A stretch of 64,000 nucleotides of DNA from Oasisia sp. SBJ-2009 (lineage: Eukaryota > Annelida > Polychaeta > Sabellida > Siboglinidae). The stretch lies in assembly GCA_964017155.1 (NCBI GenBank), contig OZ024854.1, positions 68,631,754 to 68,695,753 of the forward strand, in the 5' to 3' direction. Position numbers and translations under genes: made by a program. Below, one piece after another: positions 10,601-24,150 of the stretch. The notes beneath the pieces are model-generated. The model saw only the letters and a list, made by a program, of their open reading frames with translations. It had not been told where the DNA came from and searched no databases. Positions within the stretch are counted from its first letter, which is position 1. The number at the start of each line of letters is the position of its first letter.

Positions 10601-13496
10601 TAGGACACTGAGGGTGGTTGACATGAGACAGAGGACGCTGAGGGTGGTTGACATGAGACAGAGGACGCTGAGGGTGGTTGACATGAGACAGAGGACACTG
10701 AGGGTGGTTGACATGAGACATAGTACACTGATGGTGCTTGACTTGAGACAGAGGGCACTGATGGTGGTTGACTTGAGACAGAGGACGCTGAGGGTGGTTG
10801 ACCTGAGACAGAGGACGCTGAGGGTGGTTGACATGAGACAGAGGACACTGAGGGTGGTTGACATGAGACAGAGTACACTGATGGTGCTTGACTTGAGACA
10901 GAGGGCACTGATGGTGGTTGACCTGAGACAGAGGACGCTGAGGGTGGTTGACATGTGACAGAGGACACTGAGTGTGGTTGACATCAGACAAATGACACTG
11001 AGGGTGGTTGACATGTGACAGAGGACACTGAGGGTGGTTGACATGAGGCAGGGGACACTGAGGGTGGCTGACATGAGACAGAGGACACTGAGGGTGGTTG
11101 ACATGAGACAGTGGACATTGAGGGTGGTTGACACGAGACAGAGGACAATGAGGGTGGTTGATATGAGATAGAGGACAATGAGTGTGGTTGACATGAGACA
11201 GAGGACACTGAGGGTGGTTGATATGAGACAGAGGACAATGAGGATGGTTGACATGAGACAGAGGACAATGAGGGTGGTTGACATGAGACAGAGGACAATG
11301 AGGGTGGTTGATATGAGACAGAGGACACTGAGGGTGGTTGATATGAGACAGAGGACAATGAGGGTGGTTGACATGAGACAGAGGACACTGAGGGTGGTTG
11401 ATATGAGACAGAGGACAATGAGGGTGGTTGACATGAGACAGAGGACAATGAGGGTGGTTGACATGAGACAGGGGACACTGAGGGTGGTTGACATGAGACA
11501 GAGTACACTGAGGGTGGTTGACATGAGACAGAGCACACTGAGGGTGGTTGACATGAGACAGGACACTGAGGGTGGTTGACATGAGACAAGGGACACTGAG
11601 GGTGGTTGACATGAGACAGAGGACACTGAGGGTGGTTGACATGAGACATGGGACACTGAGGGTGGTTGATATGAGACAGAGGACACTGAGGGTGGTTGAT
11701 ATGAGACAGAGCACACTGAGGGAAGTTGACATGAGACAGGGGACACTGAGGGTGGTTGACATGAGACAGAGTACACCGAGAGTGGTTGACATAAGACAGA
11801 GGACACAGAGGGTGGTTGACATGAGACAAGGGACACTGAGGGTGGTTGCTATGAGACAGAGGACACTGAGGATGGTTGACATGAGACAGAGGACACTGAG
11901 GGTGGTTGACATGATACAGGGGACACTGAGGGTGGTTGACATGAGACAGCGGACACTAGGGGTGGTTGACATGAGACAGGGGACACTGAGGGTGGTTGAC
12001 ATGAGACAGAGGACACTGAGGGTGGTTGACATGAGACAGAGTACACTGAGGGTGGTTGACATGAGACAGAAGACACTGAGGGTGGTTGACATGAGACAAG
12101 GGACACTGAGGGTGGTTGATATGAGACAGAGGACACTGAGGGTGGTTGACATGAGACAGAGTACACCGAATGTGGTTGACATGAGACATAGTACACTGAT
12201 GGTGCTTGACTTGAGACAGAGGGCACTGATGGTGGTTGACCTGAGGCAGAGGACGCTGAGGGTGGTTGACCTGAGACAGAGGACGCTGAGGGTGGTTGAC
12301 ATGAGACAGAGGACACTGAGGGTGGTTGACATGAGACAGAGTACACTGATGGTGCTTGATTTGAGACAGAGGGCACTGATGGTGGTTGACCTGAGACAGA
12401 GGATGCTGAGGGTGGTTGACATGTGACAGAGGACACTGAGTGTGGTTGACATCAGACAGATGACACTGAGGGTGGTTGACATGTGACAGAGGACACTGAG
12501 GGTGGTTGACATGAGGCAGGGGACACTGAGGGTGGCTGACATTAGACAGAGGACACTGAGGGTGGTTGCCATGAGACAGTGGACATTGAGAGTGGTTGAC
12601 ACGAGACAGAGGGCAATGAGGGTGGTTGATATGAGACAGAGGACAATGAGTGTGGTTGACATGAGACAGAGGACACTGAGGGTGGTTGACATGAGACAGA
12701 GGACAATGAGGATGGTTGACAAGAGACAGAGGACAATGAGGGTGGTTGACATGAGACAGAGGACAATGAGGGTGGTTGATATGAGACAGAGGACACTGAG
12801 GGTGGTTGATATGAGACAGAGGACAATGAGGGTGGTTGACATGAGACAGAGGACAATGAGGGTGGTTGACATGAGACAGAGGACAATGAGGGTGGTTGAC
12901 ATGAGACAGGGGACACTGAGGGTGGTTGACATGAGACAGAGTACACTGAGGGTGGTTGACATGAGACAGAGCACACTGAGAGTGGTTGACATGAGACAGA
13001 GGACACTGAGGGTGGTTGACATGAGACAAGGGACACTGAGGGTGGTTGACATGAGACAGAGTACACTGAGGGTGGTTGACATGAGACAGAGGACACTGAG
13101 GGTGGTTGACATGAGACAAGGGACACTGAGGGTGGTTGATATGAGACAGAGGATACTGAGGGTGGTTGATATGAGACAGAGGACACTGAGGGTGGTTGAC
13201 ATGTGACAGGGGACACTGAGGGTGGTTGACATGAGACAGAGTACACCGAGAGTGGTTGACATAAGACAGAGGACACTGAGGGTGGTTGACATGATACAGG
13301 GGACACTGAGGGTGGTTGACATGAGACAGCGGACACTGAGGGTGGTTGACATGAGACAGCGGACATTAGGGGTGGTTGACATGAGACAGGGGACACTGAG
13401 GGTGGCTGACATGAGACATAGGACACTGAGGGTGGTTAACATGAGACAGGGGACATTGAGGGTGGTTGACACGAGACAGAGGACAATGAGGGTGGT
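7681..13496 (+). repeat. Higher-order tandem duplication, 2 x 2908 bp
   Basis: Copy 1 (7681-10588) and copy 2 (10589-13496) both begin at a CATAGGACAC unit followed by two GGACGCTGAG units. They share variants in register throughout. Each contains the only 28-bp units of the array (2-bp deletion giving GACAGGACACTG, at about 8651 and 11559). So the period is 96 x 30 + 28 = 2908 bp. Differences are scattered single bases, for example GAGACAGGGG near 10293 against GTGACAGGGG near 13201. Beyond 13497 the match stops, so there are exactly two copies. Within each, the marker blocks ending at 8050, 9518 and 10958 show an older internal period of about 1440-1468 bp. Confidence 0.88.
7808..8050 (+). 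repeat. Marker variant block, prototype of at least 37 in the array
   Basis: At 7808-7900, and again at 7968-8047, units carry a linked set of variants: GTACACTGATGGTGCTTGAC, then TTGAGACAGAGGGCACTGAT, then GTTGACCTGAGACAG with GGACGCTGAGG. In most of the array this block is followed by a GACATGTGAC unit. Copies before such a unit end at 8050, 9518, 10958, 12426, 14316, 16596, 18546, 19476, 19806, 20736, 21576, 24548, 25418, 26288, 28300, 30072, 32534, 33134, 34064, 34966, 36738, 39260, 39860, 40790, 42982, 43582, 44512, 46224, 46824, 47754, 48594, 51596, 53936, 57146, 60687, 62490 and 63090. It is the most useful landmark for the higher-order structure. Confidence 0.8.
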
Positions 13497-14970
13497 TGAT
13501 ATGAGACAGAGGACAATGAGGGTGGTTGACATGAGACAGAGGACAGTGAGGGTGGTTGATATGAGACAAGGGACACTGAGGGTGGTTGACATGAGACAGG
13601 GGACACTGAGGGTGGTTGACTGGAGACAGAGGACACTAGGGGTGGTTGACATGAGACAGGGGACACTGAGGGTGGTTGACATGAGACAGAGGACACTGAG
13701 GGTGGTTGACATGAGACAGAGTACACTGAGGGTGGTTGACATGAGACAGAGGACACTGAGGGTGGTTGACATGAGACAGAGGACACTGAGGGTGGTTGAC
13801 ATGAGACAGAGGACACTGAGGGTGGTTGACATGAGACAGAGAACACTGAGGGTGGTTGACATGAGACAGGGGACACTGAGGGTGGTTGACATGAGACAGA
13901 GGACACTGAGGGTGGTTGACATGAGACAGAGTACACTGAGGGTGGTTGACATGAGACAGAAGACACTGAGGGTGGTTGACATGAGACAAGGGACACTGAG
14001 GGTGGTTGATATGAGACAGAGGACACTGAGGGTGGTTGACATGAGACAGAGTACACCGAATGTGGTTGACATGAGACATAGTACACTGATGGTGCTTGAC
14101 TTGAGACAGAGGGCACTGATGGTGGTTGACCTGAGGCAGAGGACGCTGAGGGTGGTTGACCTGAGACAGAGGACGCTGAGGGTGGTTGACATGAGACAGA
14201 GGACACTGAGGGTGGTTGACATGAGACAGAGTACACTGATGGTGCTTGACTTGAGACAGAGGGCACTGATGGTGGTTGACCTGAGACAGAGGATGCTGAG
14301 GGTGGTTGACATGTGACAGAGGACACTGAGCGTGGTTGACATCAGACAGATGACACGGAGGGTGGTTGACATGTGACAGAGGACACTGAGGGTGGTTGAC
14401 ATGAGGCAGGGGACACTGAGGGTGGCTGACATTAGACAGAGGACACTGAGGGTGGTTGACATGAGACTCTGGACATTGAGAGTGGTTGACACGAGACAGA
14501 GGGCAATGAGGGTGGTTGATATGAGACAGAGGACAATGAGTGTGGTTGACATGAGACAGAGGACACTGAGGGTGGTTGACATGAGACAGAGGACAATGAG
14601 GATGGTTGACAAGAGACAGAGGACAATGAGGGTGGTTGACATGAGACAGAGGACAATGAGGGTGGTTGATATGAGACAGAGGACACTGAGGGTGGTTGAT
14701 ATGAGACAGAGGACAATGAGGGTGGTTGACATGAGACAGAGGACAATGAGGGTGGTTGACATGAGACAGAGGACAATGAGGGTGGTTGACATGAGACAGG
14801 GGACACTGAGGGTGGTTGACATGAGACAGAGTACACTGAGGGTGGTTGACATGAGACAGAGCACACTGAGAGTGGTTGACATGAGACAGAGGACACTGAG
14901 GGTGGTTGACATGAGACAAGGGACACTGAGGGTGGTTGACATGAGAGAGAGTACACTGAGGGTGGTTGAC

Positions 14971-17900
14971 ATGAGACAGAGGACACTGAGGGTGGTTGAC
15001 ATGAGACAAGGGACACTGAGGGTGGTTGATATAAGACAGAGGACACTGAGGGTGGTTGATATGAGACAGAGGACACTGAGGGTGGTTGACATGAGACAGG
15101 GGACACTGAGGGTGGTTGACATGAGACAGAGTACACCGAGAGTGGTTGACATAAGACAGAGGACACTGAGGGTGGTTGACATGAGACAAGGGACACTGAG
15201 GGTGGTTTATATGAGACAGAGGACACTGAGGATGGTTGACATGAGACAGAGGACACTGAAGGTGGTTGACATGATACAGGGGACACTGAGGGTGGTTGAC
15301 ATGAGACAGCGGACACTAGGGGTGGTTGACATGAGACAGGGGACACTGAGGGTGGATGACATGAGACATAGGACACTGAGGGTGGTTGACATGAGACAGG
15401 GGACATTGAGGGTGGTTGACACGAGACAGAGGACAATGAGGGTGGTTGATATGAGACAGAGGACAATGAGGGTGGTTGACATGAGACAGAGGACAGTGAG
15501 GGTGGTTGATATGATACAAGGGACACTGAGGGTGGTTGACATGAGACAGGGGACACTGAGGGTGGTTGACTGGAGACAGAGGACACTAGGGGTGGTTGAC
15601 ATGAGACAGGGGACACTGAGGGTGGTTGACATGAGACAGAGGACACTGAGGGTGGTTGACATGAGACAGAGTACACTGAGGGTGGTTGACATGAGACAGA
15701 GGACACTGAGGGTGGTTGACATGAGACAGAGGACACTGAGGGTGGTTGACATGAGACAGAGGACACTGAGGGTGGTTGACATGAGACAGAGAACACTGAG
15801 GGTGGTTGACATGAGACAGAGGACACTGAGGGTAGTTGACATGAGACAGAGGACACTGAGGGTAGTTGACATGAGACAGAGGACACTGAGGGTGGTTGAC
15901 ATGAGACAGAGGACATTGAGGGTGGTTGACATGAGACAGAGGACACTGAGGGTGGTTGATATGAGACAGAGGACACTGAGGGTGGTTGACATGTGACAGA
16001 GGACACTGAGTGTGGTTGACAAGAGACAGATGACACTGAGGGTGGTTGACATGAGGAAGGGGACACTGAGGGTGGCTGACATGAGACATAGGACACTGAG
16101 GGTGGTGGACATGAGACAGAGGACACTGAGGGTGTTTGACATGAGACAGAGGACACTGAGGGTGGTTGATATGAGACAGAGGACACTGAGGGTGGTTGAC
16201 ATGAGACAGAGGACACTGAGGGTGGTTGACATGAGACAGAGGACACTGAAGGTGGTTGACATGAGACAGAGGACATTGAGGGTGGTTGAGATGAGACAGA
16301 GGACAATGAGGGTGGTTGACATGAGACAGAGGACACTGAGGGTGGTTGACATGAGACAGAGGACACTAGGGGTGGTTGACATGAGACAGAGTACACTGAG
16401 GGTGGTTGACACGAGACAGAGTACACTGAGGGTGGTTGACATGAGACAGAGGACACTGGGGGTGGTTGACATAAGACAAGGGACACTGAGGGTGGTTGAC
16501 ATGAGACAGAGTACACTTATGGTGCTTGACTTGAGACAGAGGGCACTGATGGTGGTTGACCTGAGACAGAGGACGCTGAGGGTGGTTGATATGTGACAGA
16601 GGACACTGAGTGTGGTTGACAAGAGACAGATGACACTGAGGGTGGTTGACATGTGACAGAGGACACTGAGGGTGGTTGACATGAGGAAGGGCACACTGAG
16701 GGTGGCTGACATGAGACATAGGACACTAGGGGTGGTTGACATGAGACAGGGGACACTGAGGGTGGTTGACATGAGACAGAGTACACTGAGGGTGGTTGAC
16801 ATGAGACAGAAGACACTGAGGGTGGTTGACATGAGACAAGGGACATTGAGGGTGGTTGATATGAGACAGTGGACACTGAGGGTGGTTGACATGAGACAGA
16901 GTACACCGAATGTGGTTGACATGAGACAGAGGACACTGAGGGTGGTTGACATGAGACAAGGGACACTGAGGGTGGTTGATATGAGACAGAGGACACTGAG
17001 GGTGGTTGATATGAGACAGAGGACACTGAGGGTGGTTGACATGAGACAGGGGACACTGAGGGTGGTTGACATGAGACAGAGTACACCGAGAGTGGTTGAC
17101 ATAAGACAGAGGACACTGAGGGTGGTTGACATGAGACAAGGGACACTGAGGGTGGTTTATATGAGACAGAGGACACTGAGGATGGTTGACATGAGACAGA
17201 GGACACTGAAGGTGGTTGACATGATACAGGGGACACTGAGGGTGGTTGACATGAGACAGCGGACACTAGGGGTGGTTGACATGAGACAGGGGACACTGAG
17301 GGTGGATGACATGAGACATAGGACACTGAGGGTGGTTGACATGAGACAGGGGACATTGAGGGTGGTTGACACGAGACAGAGGACAATGAGGGTGGTTGAT
17401 ATGAGACAGAGGACAATGAGGGTGGTTGACATGAGACAGAGGACAGTGAGGGGGGTTGATATGAGACAAGGGACACTGAGGGTGGTTGACATGAGACAGG
17501 GGACACTGAGGGTGGTTGACTGGAGACAGAGGACACTAGGGGTGGTTGACATGAGACAGGGGACACTGAGGGTGGTTGACATGAGACAGAGGACACTGAG
17601 GGTGGTTGACATGAGACAGAGTACACTGAGGGTGGTTGACATGAGACAGAGGACACTGAGGGTGGTTGACATGAGAGAGAGGACACTGAGGGTGGTTGAC
17701 ATGAGACAGAGGACACTGAGGGTGGTTGACATGAGACAGAGAACACTGAGGGTGGTTGACATGAGACAGAGGACACTGAGGGTAGTTGACATGAGACAGA
17801 GGACACTGAGGGTAGTTGACATGAGACAGAGGACACTGAGGGTGGTTGACATGAGACAGAGGACATTGAGGGTGGTTGACATGAGACAGAGGACACTGAG

Positions 17901-18870
17901 GGTGGTTGATATGAGACAGAGGACACTGAGGGTGGTTGACATGTGACAGAGGACACTGAGTGTGGTTGACAAGAGACAGATGACACTGAGGGTGGTTGAC
18001 ATGAGGAAGGGGACACTGAGGGTGGCTGACATGAGACATAGGACACTGAGGGTGGTGGACATGAGACAGAGGACACTGAGGGTGTTTGACATGAGACAGA
18101 GGACACTGAGGGTGGTTGATATGAGACAGAGGACACTGAGGGTGGTTGACATGAGACAGAGGACACTGAGGGTGGTTGACATGAGACAGAGGACACTGAA
18201 GGTGGTTGACATGAGACAGAGGACATTGAGGGTGGTTGAGATGAGACAGAGGACAATGAGGGTGGTTGACATGAGACAGAGGACACTGAGGGTGGTTGAC
18301 ATGAGACAGAGGACACTAGGGGTGGTTGACATGAGACAGAGTACACTGAGGGTGGTTGACACGAGACAGAGTACACTGAGGGTGGTTGACATGAGACAGA
18401 GGACACTGGGGGTGGTTGACATGAGACAAGGGACACTGAGGGTGGTTGACATGAGACAGAGTACACTTATGGTGCTTGACTTGAGACAGAGGGCACTGAT
18501 GGTGGTTGACCTGAGACAGAGGACGCTGAGGGTGGTTGATATGTGACAGAGGACACTGAGTGTGGTTGACAAGAGACAGATGACACTGAGGGTGGTTGAC
18601 ATGTGACAGAGGACACTGAGGGTGGTTGACATGAGGAAGGGCACACTGAGGGTGGCTGACATGAGACATAGGACACTGAGGGTGGTTGACATGAGACAGG
18701 GGACACTGAGGGTGGTTGACATGAGACAGAGGACACTAGGGGTGGTTGACATGAGACAGGGGACACTGAGGGTGGTTGACATGAGACAGAGTACACTGAG
18801 GGTGGTTGACATGAGACAGAAGACACTGAGGGTGGTTGACATGAGACAAGGGACATTGAGGGTGGTTGAT
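14971..18870 (+). repeat. Higher-order tandem duplication, 1950 bp
   Basis: Copy 1 from 14971 and copy 2 from 16921 match in register with offset 1950 (65 units) until about 16710/18660. Landmarks are the GGTGGTTTATATGAG unit at about 15205 and 17155, the ACTGGAGACAG unit at 15569 and 17519, and the marker block ending at 16596 and 18546. After 16711 the offset becomes 2010, because copy 1 lacks two units that copy 2 has at 18661-18750. Sequence left of 14971 does not match that left of 16921. Confidence 0.85.
16711..16740 (+). repeat. Hybrid satellite unit marking an in-register 60-bp deletion
   Basis: This unit combines CATAGGACAC at its left with ACTAGGGG at its right. In the duplicate copy these marks sit in different units, at 18661 and 18721, with one further unit between. 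The simplest reading is unequal exchange or replication slippage between homologous positions inside two 30-bp units, which removed exactly 60 bp. Confidence 0.75.
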
Positions 18871-20820
18871 ATGAGACAGTGGACACTGAGGGTGGTTGAC
18901 ATGAGACAGAGTACACCGAATGTGGTTGACATGAGACAGAGGACACTGAGGGTGGTTGACATGAGACAACGGACACTGAGGGTGGTTGATATGAGACAGA
19001 GGACACTGAGGATGGTTGACATGAGACAGAGGACACTGAGGGTGGTTGACATGAGACAGAAGACACTGAGGGTGGTTGACATGAGACAAGGGACACTGAG
19101 GGTGGTTGATATGAGACAGTGGACACTGAGGGTGGTTGACATGAGACAGAGTACACCGAATGTGGTTGACATGAGACAGAGGACACTGAGGGTGGTTGAC
19201 TTGAGACAGAAGGCACAGATGGTGGTTGTCCTGAGACAGAGGACGCTGAGGGTGGTTGACATGAGACAGAGGACACTGAGGGTGGTTAACATGAGACAGA
19301 GGACGCTGAGGGTGGTTGACACGAGACAGAGGACGCTGCGGGTGGTTGACATGAGACAGAGGACACTGAGGGTGGTTGACATGAGACAGAGTACACTGAT
19401 GGTGCTTGACTTGAGACAGAGGGCACTGATGGTGGTTGACCTGAGACAGAGGACGCTGAGGGTGGTTGACATGTGACAGAGGACGCTGAGGGTGGTTGAC
19501 ATGTGACAGAGGACACTGAGTGTGGTTGACATCAGACAGATGACACTGAGGGTGGTTGACATGAGACAGAGGACACTAGGGGTGGTTGACATGAGACAGA
19601 GTACACTGAGGGTGGTTGACACGAGACAGAGTACACTGAGGGTGGTTGACATGAGACAGAGGACACTGGGGGTGGTTGACATGAGACAAGGGACACTGAG
19701 GGTGGTTGACATGAGACAGAGTACACTTATGGTGCTTGACTTGAGACAGAGGGCACTGATGGTGGTTGACCTGAGACAGAGGACGCTGAGGGTGGTTGAT
19801 ATGTGACAGAGGACACTGAGTGTGGTTGACAAGAGACAGATGACACTGAGGGTGGTTGACATGTGACAGAGGACACTGAGGGTGGTTGACATGAGGAAGG
19901 GCACACTGAGGGTGGCTGACATGAGACATAGGACACTGAGGGTGGTTGACATGAGACAGGGGACACTGAGGGTGGTTGACATGAGACAGAGGACACTAGG
20001 GGTGGTTGACATGAGACAGGGGACACTGAGGGTGGTTGACATGAGACAGAGTACACTGAGGGTGGTTGACATGAGACAGAAGACACTGAGGGTGGTTGAC
20101 ATGAGACAAGGGACATTGAGGGTGGTTGATATGAGACAGTGGACACTGAGGGTGGTTGACATGAGACAGAGTACACCGAATGTGGTTGACATGAGACAGA
20201 GGACACTGAGGGTGGTTGACATGAGACAACGGACACTGAGGGTGGTTGATATGAGACAGAGGACACTGAGGATGGTTGACATGAGACAGAGGACACTGAG
20301 GGTGGTTGACATGAGACAGAAGACACTGAGGGTGGTTGACATGAGACAAGGGACACTGAGGGTGGTTGATATGAGACAGTGGACACTGAGGGTGGTTGAC
20401 ATGAGACAGAGTACACCGAATGTGGTTGACATGAGACAGAGGACACTGAGGGTGGTTGACTTGAGACAGAAGGCACAGATGGTGGTTGTCCTGAGACAGA
20501 GGACGCTGAGGGTGGTTGACATGAGACAGAGGACACTGAGGGTGGTTAACATGAGACAGAGGACGCTGAGGGTGGTTGACACGAGACAGAGGACGCTGCG
20601 GGTGGTTGACATGAGACAGAGGACACTGAGGGTGGTTGACATGAGACAGAGTACACTGATGGTGCTTGACTTGAGACAGAGGGCACTGATGGTGGTTGAC
20701 CTGAGACAGAGGACGCTGAGGGTGGTTGACATGTGACAGAGGACGCTGAGGGTGGTTGACATGTGACAGAGGACACTGAGTGTGGTTGACATCAGACAGA
20801 TGACACTGAGGGTGGTTGAC
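18301..20820 (+). repeat. Higher-order tandem duplication, 2 x 1260 bp
   Basis: 18301-19560 and 19561-20820 are head-to-tail copies of 42 units. I saw no difference between them on reading, and the longest open translations in both orientations are identical between copies. Both carry the unusual units GACAGAAGGCACAGATGG (about 19207 and 20467) and GACGCTGCGGGTGG (19331 and 20591). Sequence before 18301 and after 20820 does not continue the period, so there are exactly two copies. Near identity means a very recent event, or an assembly duplication. Confidence 0.85.
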
Positions 20821-23607
20821 ATGTGACAGAGGACACTGAGGGTGGTTGACATGAGGCAGGGGACACTGAGGGTGGCTGACATGAGACAGAGGACACTGAG
20901 GGTGGTTGACATGAGACAGTGGACATTGAGGGTGGTTGACACGAGACAGAGGACAATGAGGGTGGTTGATATGAGACAGAGGACAATGAGTGTGGTTGAC
21001 ATGAGACAGAGGACACTGAGGGTGGTTGATATGAGACAGAGGACAATGAGGATGGTTGACATGAGACAGAGGACAATGAGGGTGGTTGACATGAGACAGA
21101 GGACACTGAGGGTGGTTGATATGAGACAGAGGACAATGAGGGTGGTTGACATGAGACAGAGGACACTGAGGGTGGTTGACATGAGACAGAGTACACCGAG
21201 AGTGGTTGACATAAGACAGAGGACACTGAGGGTGGTTGACATGAGACAAGGGACACTGAGGGTGGTTTATATGAGACAGAGGACACTGAGGATGGTTGAC
21301 ATGAGACAGAGGACACTGAGGGTGGTTGACATGATACAGGGGACACTGAGGGTGGTTGACATGAGACAGCGGACACTAGGGGTGGTTGACATGAGACAGG
21401 GGACACTGAGGGTGGCTGACATGAGACATAGGACGCTGAGGGTGGTTGACATGAGACAGAGGACACTGAGGGTGGTTGACATGAGACAGAGTACACTGAT
21501 GGTGCTTGACTTGAGACAGAGGGCACTGATGGTGGTTGACCTGAGACAGAGGACGCTGAGGGTGGTTGACATGTGACAGAGGACACTGAGTGTGGTTGAC
21601 ATCAGACAGATGACACTGAGGGTGGTTGACATGTGACAGAGGACACTGAGGGTGGTTGACATGAGGCAGGGGACACTGAGGGTGGCTGACATGAGACAGA
21701 GGACACTGAGGGTGGTTGACATGAGACAGTGGACATTGAGGGTGGTTGACACGAGACAGAGGACAATGAGGGTGGTTGATATGAGACAGAGGACAATGAG
21801 TGTGGTTGACATGAGACAGAGGACACTGAGGGTGGTTGATATGAGACAGAGGACAATGAGGATGGTTGACATGAGACAGAGGACAATGAGGGTGGTTGAC
21901 ATGAGACAGAGGACAATGAGGGTGGTTGATATGAGACAGAGGACACTGAGGGTGGTTGATATGAGACAGAGGACAATGAGGGTGGTTGACATGAGACAGA
22001 GGACACTGAGGGTGGTTGACATGAGACAGAGTACACCGAGAGTGGTTGACATAAGACAGAGGACACTGAGGGTGGTTGACATGAGACAAGGGACACTGAG
22101 GGTGGTTTATATGAGACAGAGGACACTGAGGATGGTTGACATGAGACAGAGGACACTGAGGGTGGTTGACATGATACAGGGGACACTGAGGGTGGTTGAC
22201 ATGAGACAGCGGACACTAGGGGTGGTTGACATGAGACAGGGGACACTGAGGGTGGCTGACATGAGACATAGGACACTGAGGGTGGTTGACATGAGACAGG
22301 GGACATTGAGGGTGGTTGACACGAGACAGAGGACAATGAGGGTGGTTGATATGAGACAGAGGACAATGAGGGTGGTTGACATGAGACAGAGGACAGTGAG
22401 GGTGGTTGATATGAGACAAGGGACACTGAGGGTGGTTGACATGAGACAGGGGACACTGAGGGTGGTTGACATGAGACAGAGGACACTAGGGGTGGTTGAC
22501 ATGAGACAGGGGACACTGATGGTGGTTGACATGAGACAGAGGACACTGAGGGTGGTTGACATGAGACAGAGTACACTGAGGGTGGTTGACATGAGACAGA
22601 GGACACTGAGGGTGGTTGACATGAGACAGAGGACACTGAGGGTGGTTGACATGAGACAGAGAACACTGAGGGTGGTTGACATGAGACAGAGAACACTGAG
22701 GGTGGTTGACATGAGACAGAGGACACTGAGGGTAGTTGACATGAGACAGAGGACACTGAGGGTAGTTGACATGAGACAGAGGACACTGAGGGTGGTTGAC
22801 ATGAGACAGAGGACATTGAGGGTGGTTGACATGAGACAGAGGACACTGAGGGTGGTTGATATAAGACAGAGGACACTGAGGGTGGTTGACATGAGACAGA
22901 GGACACTGAGGGTGGTTGACATGAGACAGAGTACACTGAGGGTGGTTGACATGAGACAGAGCACTCTGAGGGTGGTTGACATGAGACAGAGGACACTGAG
23001 GGTGGTTGACATGAGACAAGGGACACTGAGGGTGGTTGACATGAGACAGAGTACACTGAGGGTGGTTGACATGAGACAGAGGACACTGAGGGTGGTTGAC
23101 CTGAGACAAGGGACACTGAGGGTGGTTGATATGAGACAGAGGACACTGAGGGTGGTTGATATGAGACAGAGGACACTGAGGGTGGTTGACATGAGACAGG
23201 GGACACTGAGGGTGGTTGACATGAGACAGAGTACACCGAGAGTGGTTGACATAAGACAGAGGACACTGAGGGTGGTTGACATGAGACAGAGTACACCGAG
23301 AGTGGTTGACATGAGACAGAGGACACTGAGGGTGGTTGATATGAGACAGAGGACACTGAGGATGGTTGACATGAGACAGAGGACACTGAGGGTGGTTGAC
23401 ATGATACAGGGGACACTGAGGGTGGTTGACATGAGACAGAGGACACTAGGGGTGGTTGACATGAGACAGGGGACACTGAGGGTGGTTGACATGAGACAGA
23501 GGGCACTGAGGGTGGTTGACATGAGACAGAGTACACTGAGGGTGGTTGACATGAGACAGAAGACACTGAGGGTGGTTGACATGAGACAAGAGACACTGAG
23601 GGTGGTT

Positions 23608-23639
23608 GATATGAGACATAGAGGACACTGAGGGTGGTT
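23608..23639 (+). repeat. 32-bp satellite unit (2-bp insertion), first of twelve
   Basis: The unit reads GAGACATAGAGGACACTG where the consensus has GAGACAGAGGACAC, a 2-bp gain. Units of this kind end the plus open frame at about 23631, 27983, 29755, 31677, 34649, 36421, 38403, 42125, 45367, 50619, 59770 and 61572. Eight of them (27983-45367) also carry GATACATAG instead of GAGACATAG. Confidence 0.85.
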
Positions 23640-24150
23640 GACATGAGACAGAGTACACCGAATGTGGTTGACATGAGACAGAGGACACTGACGGTGGTTG
23701 ACATGATACAAGGAACACTGAGGGTGGTTGATATGAGACAGAGGACACTGAGGATGGTTGACATGAGACAGAGGACACTGAGGGTGGTTGACATGATACA
23801 GGGGACACTGAGGGTGGTTGACATGAGACAGAGGACACTGAGGGTGGTTGACATGAGACAGAGGACTCTGAGGGTAGTTGACATGAGACAGAGGACACTG
23901 AGGGTAGTTGACACGAGACAGAGGACACTGAGGGTGGTTGACAAGAGACAGAGGACACTGAGGGTGGTTGACATGAGACAGAGGACACTGAGGGTGGTTG
24001 ATATGAGACAGAGGACACTGAGGGTGGTTGGCATGAGACAGAGGACACTGAGGGTGGTTGACATGAGACAGAGGACACTGAGGGTGGTTGAGATGAGACA
24101 GAGGACAATGAGGGTGGTTGTCATGAGACAGAGGACACTGAGGGTGGTTG

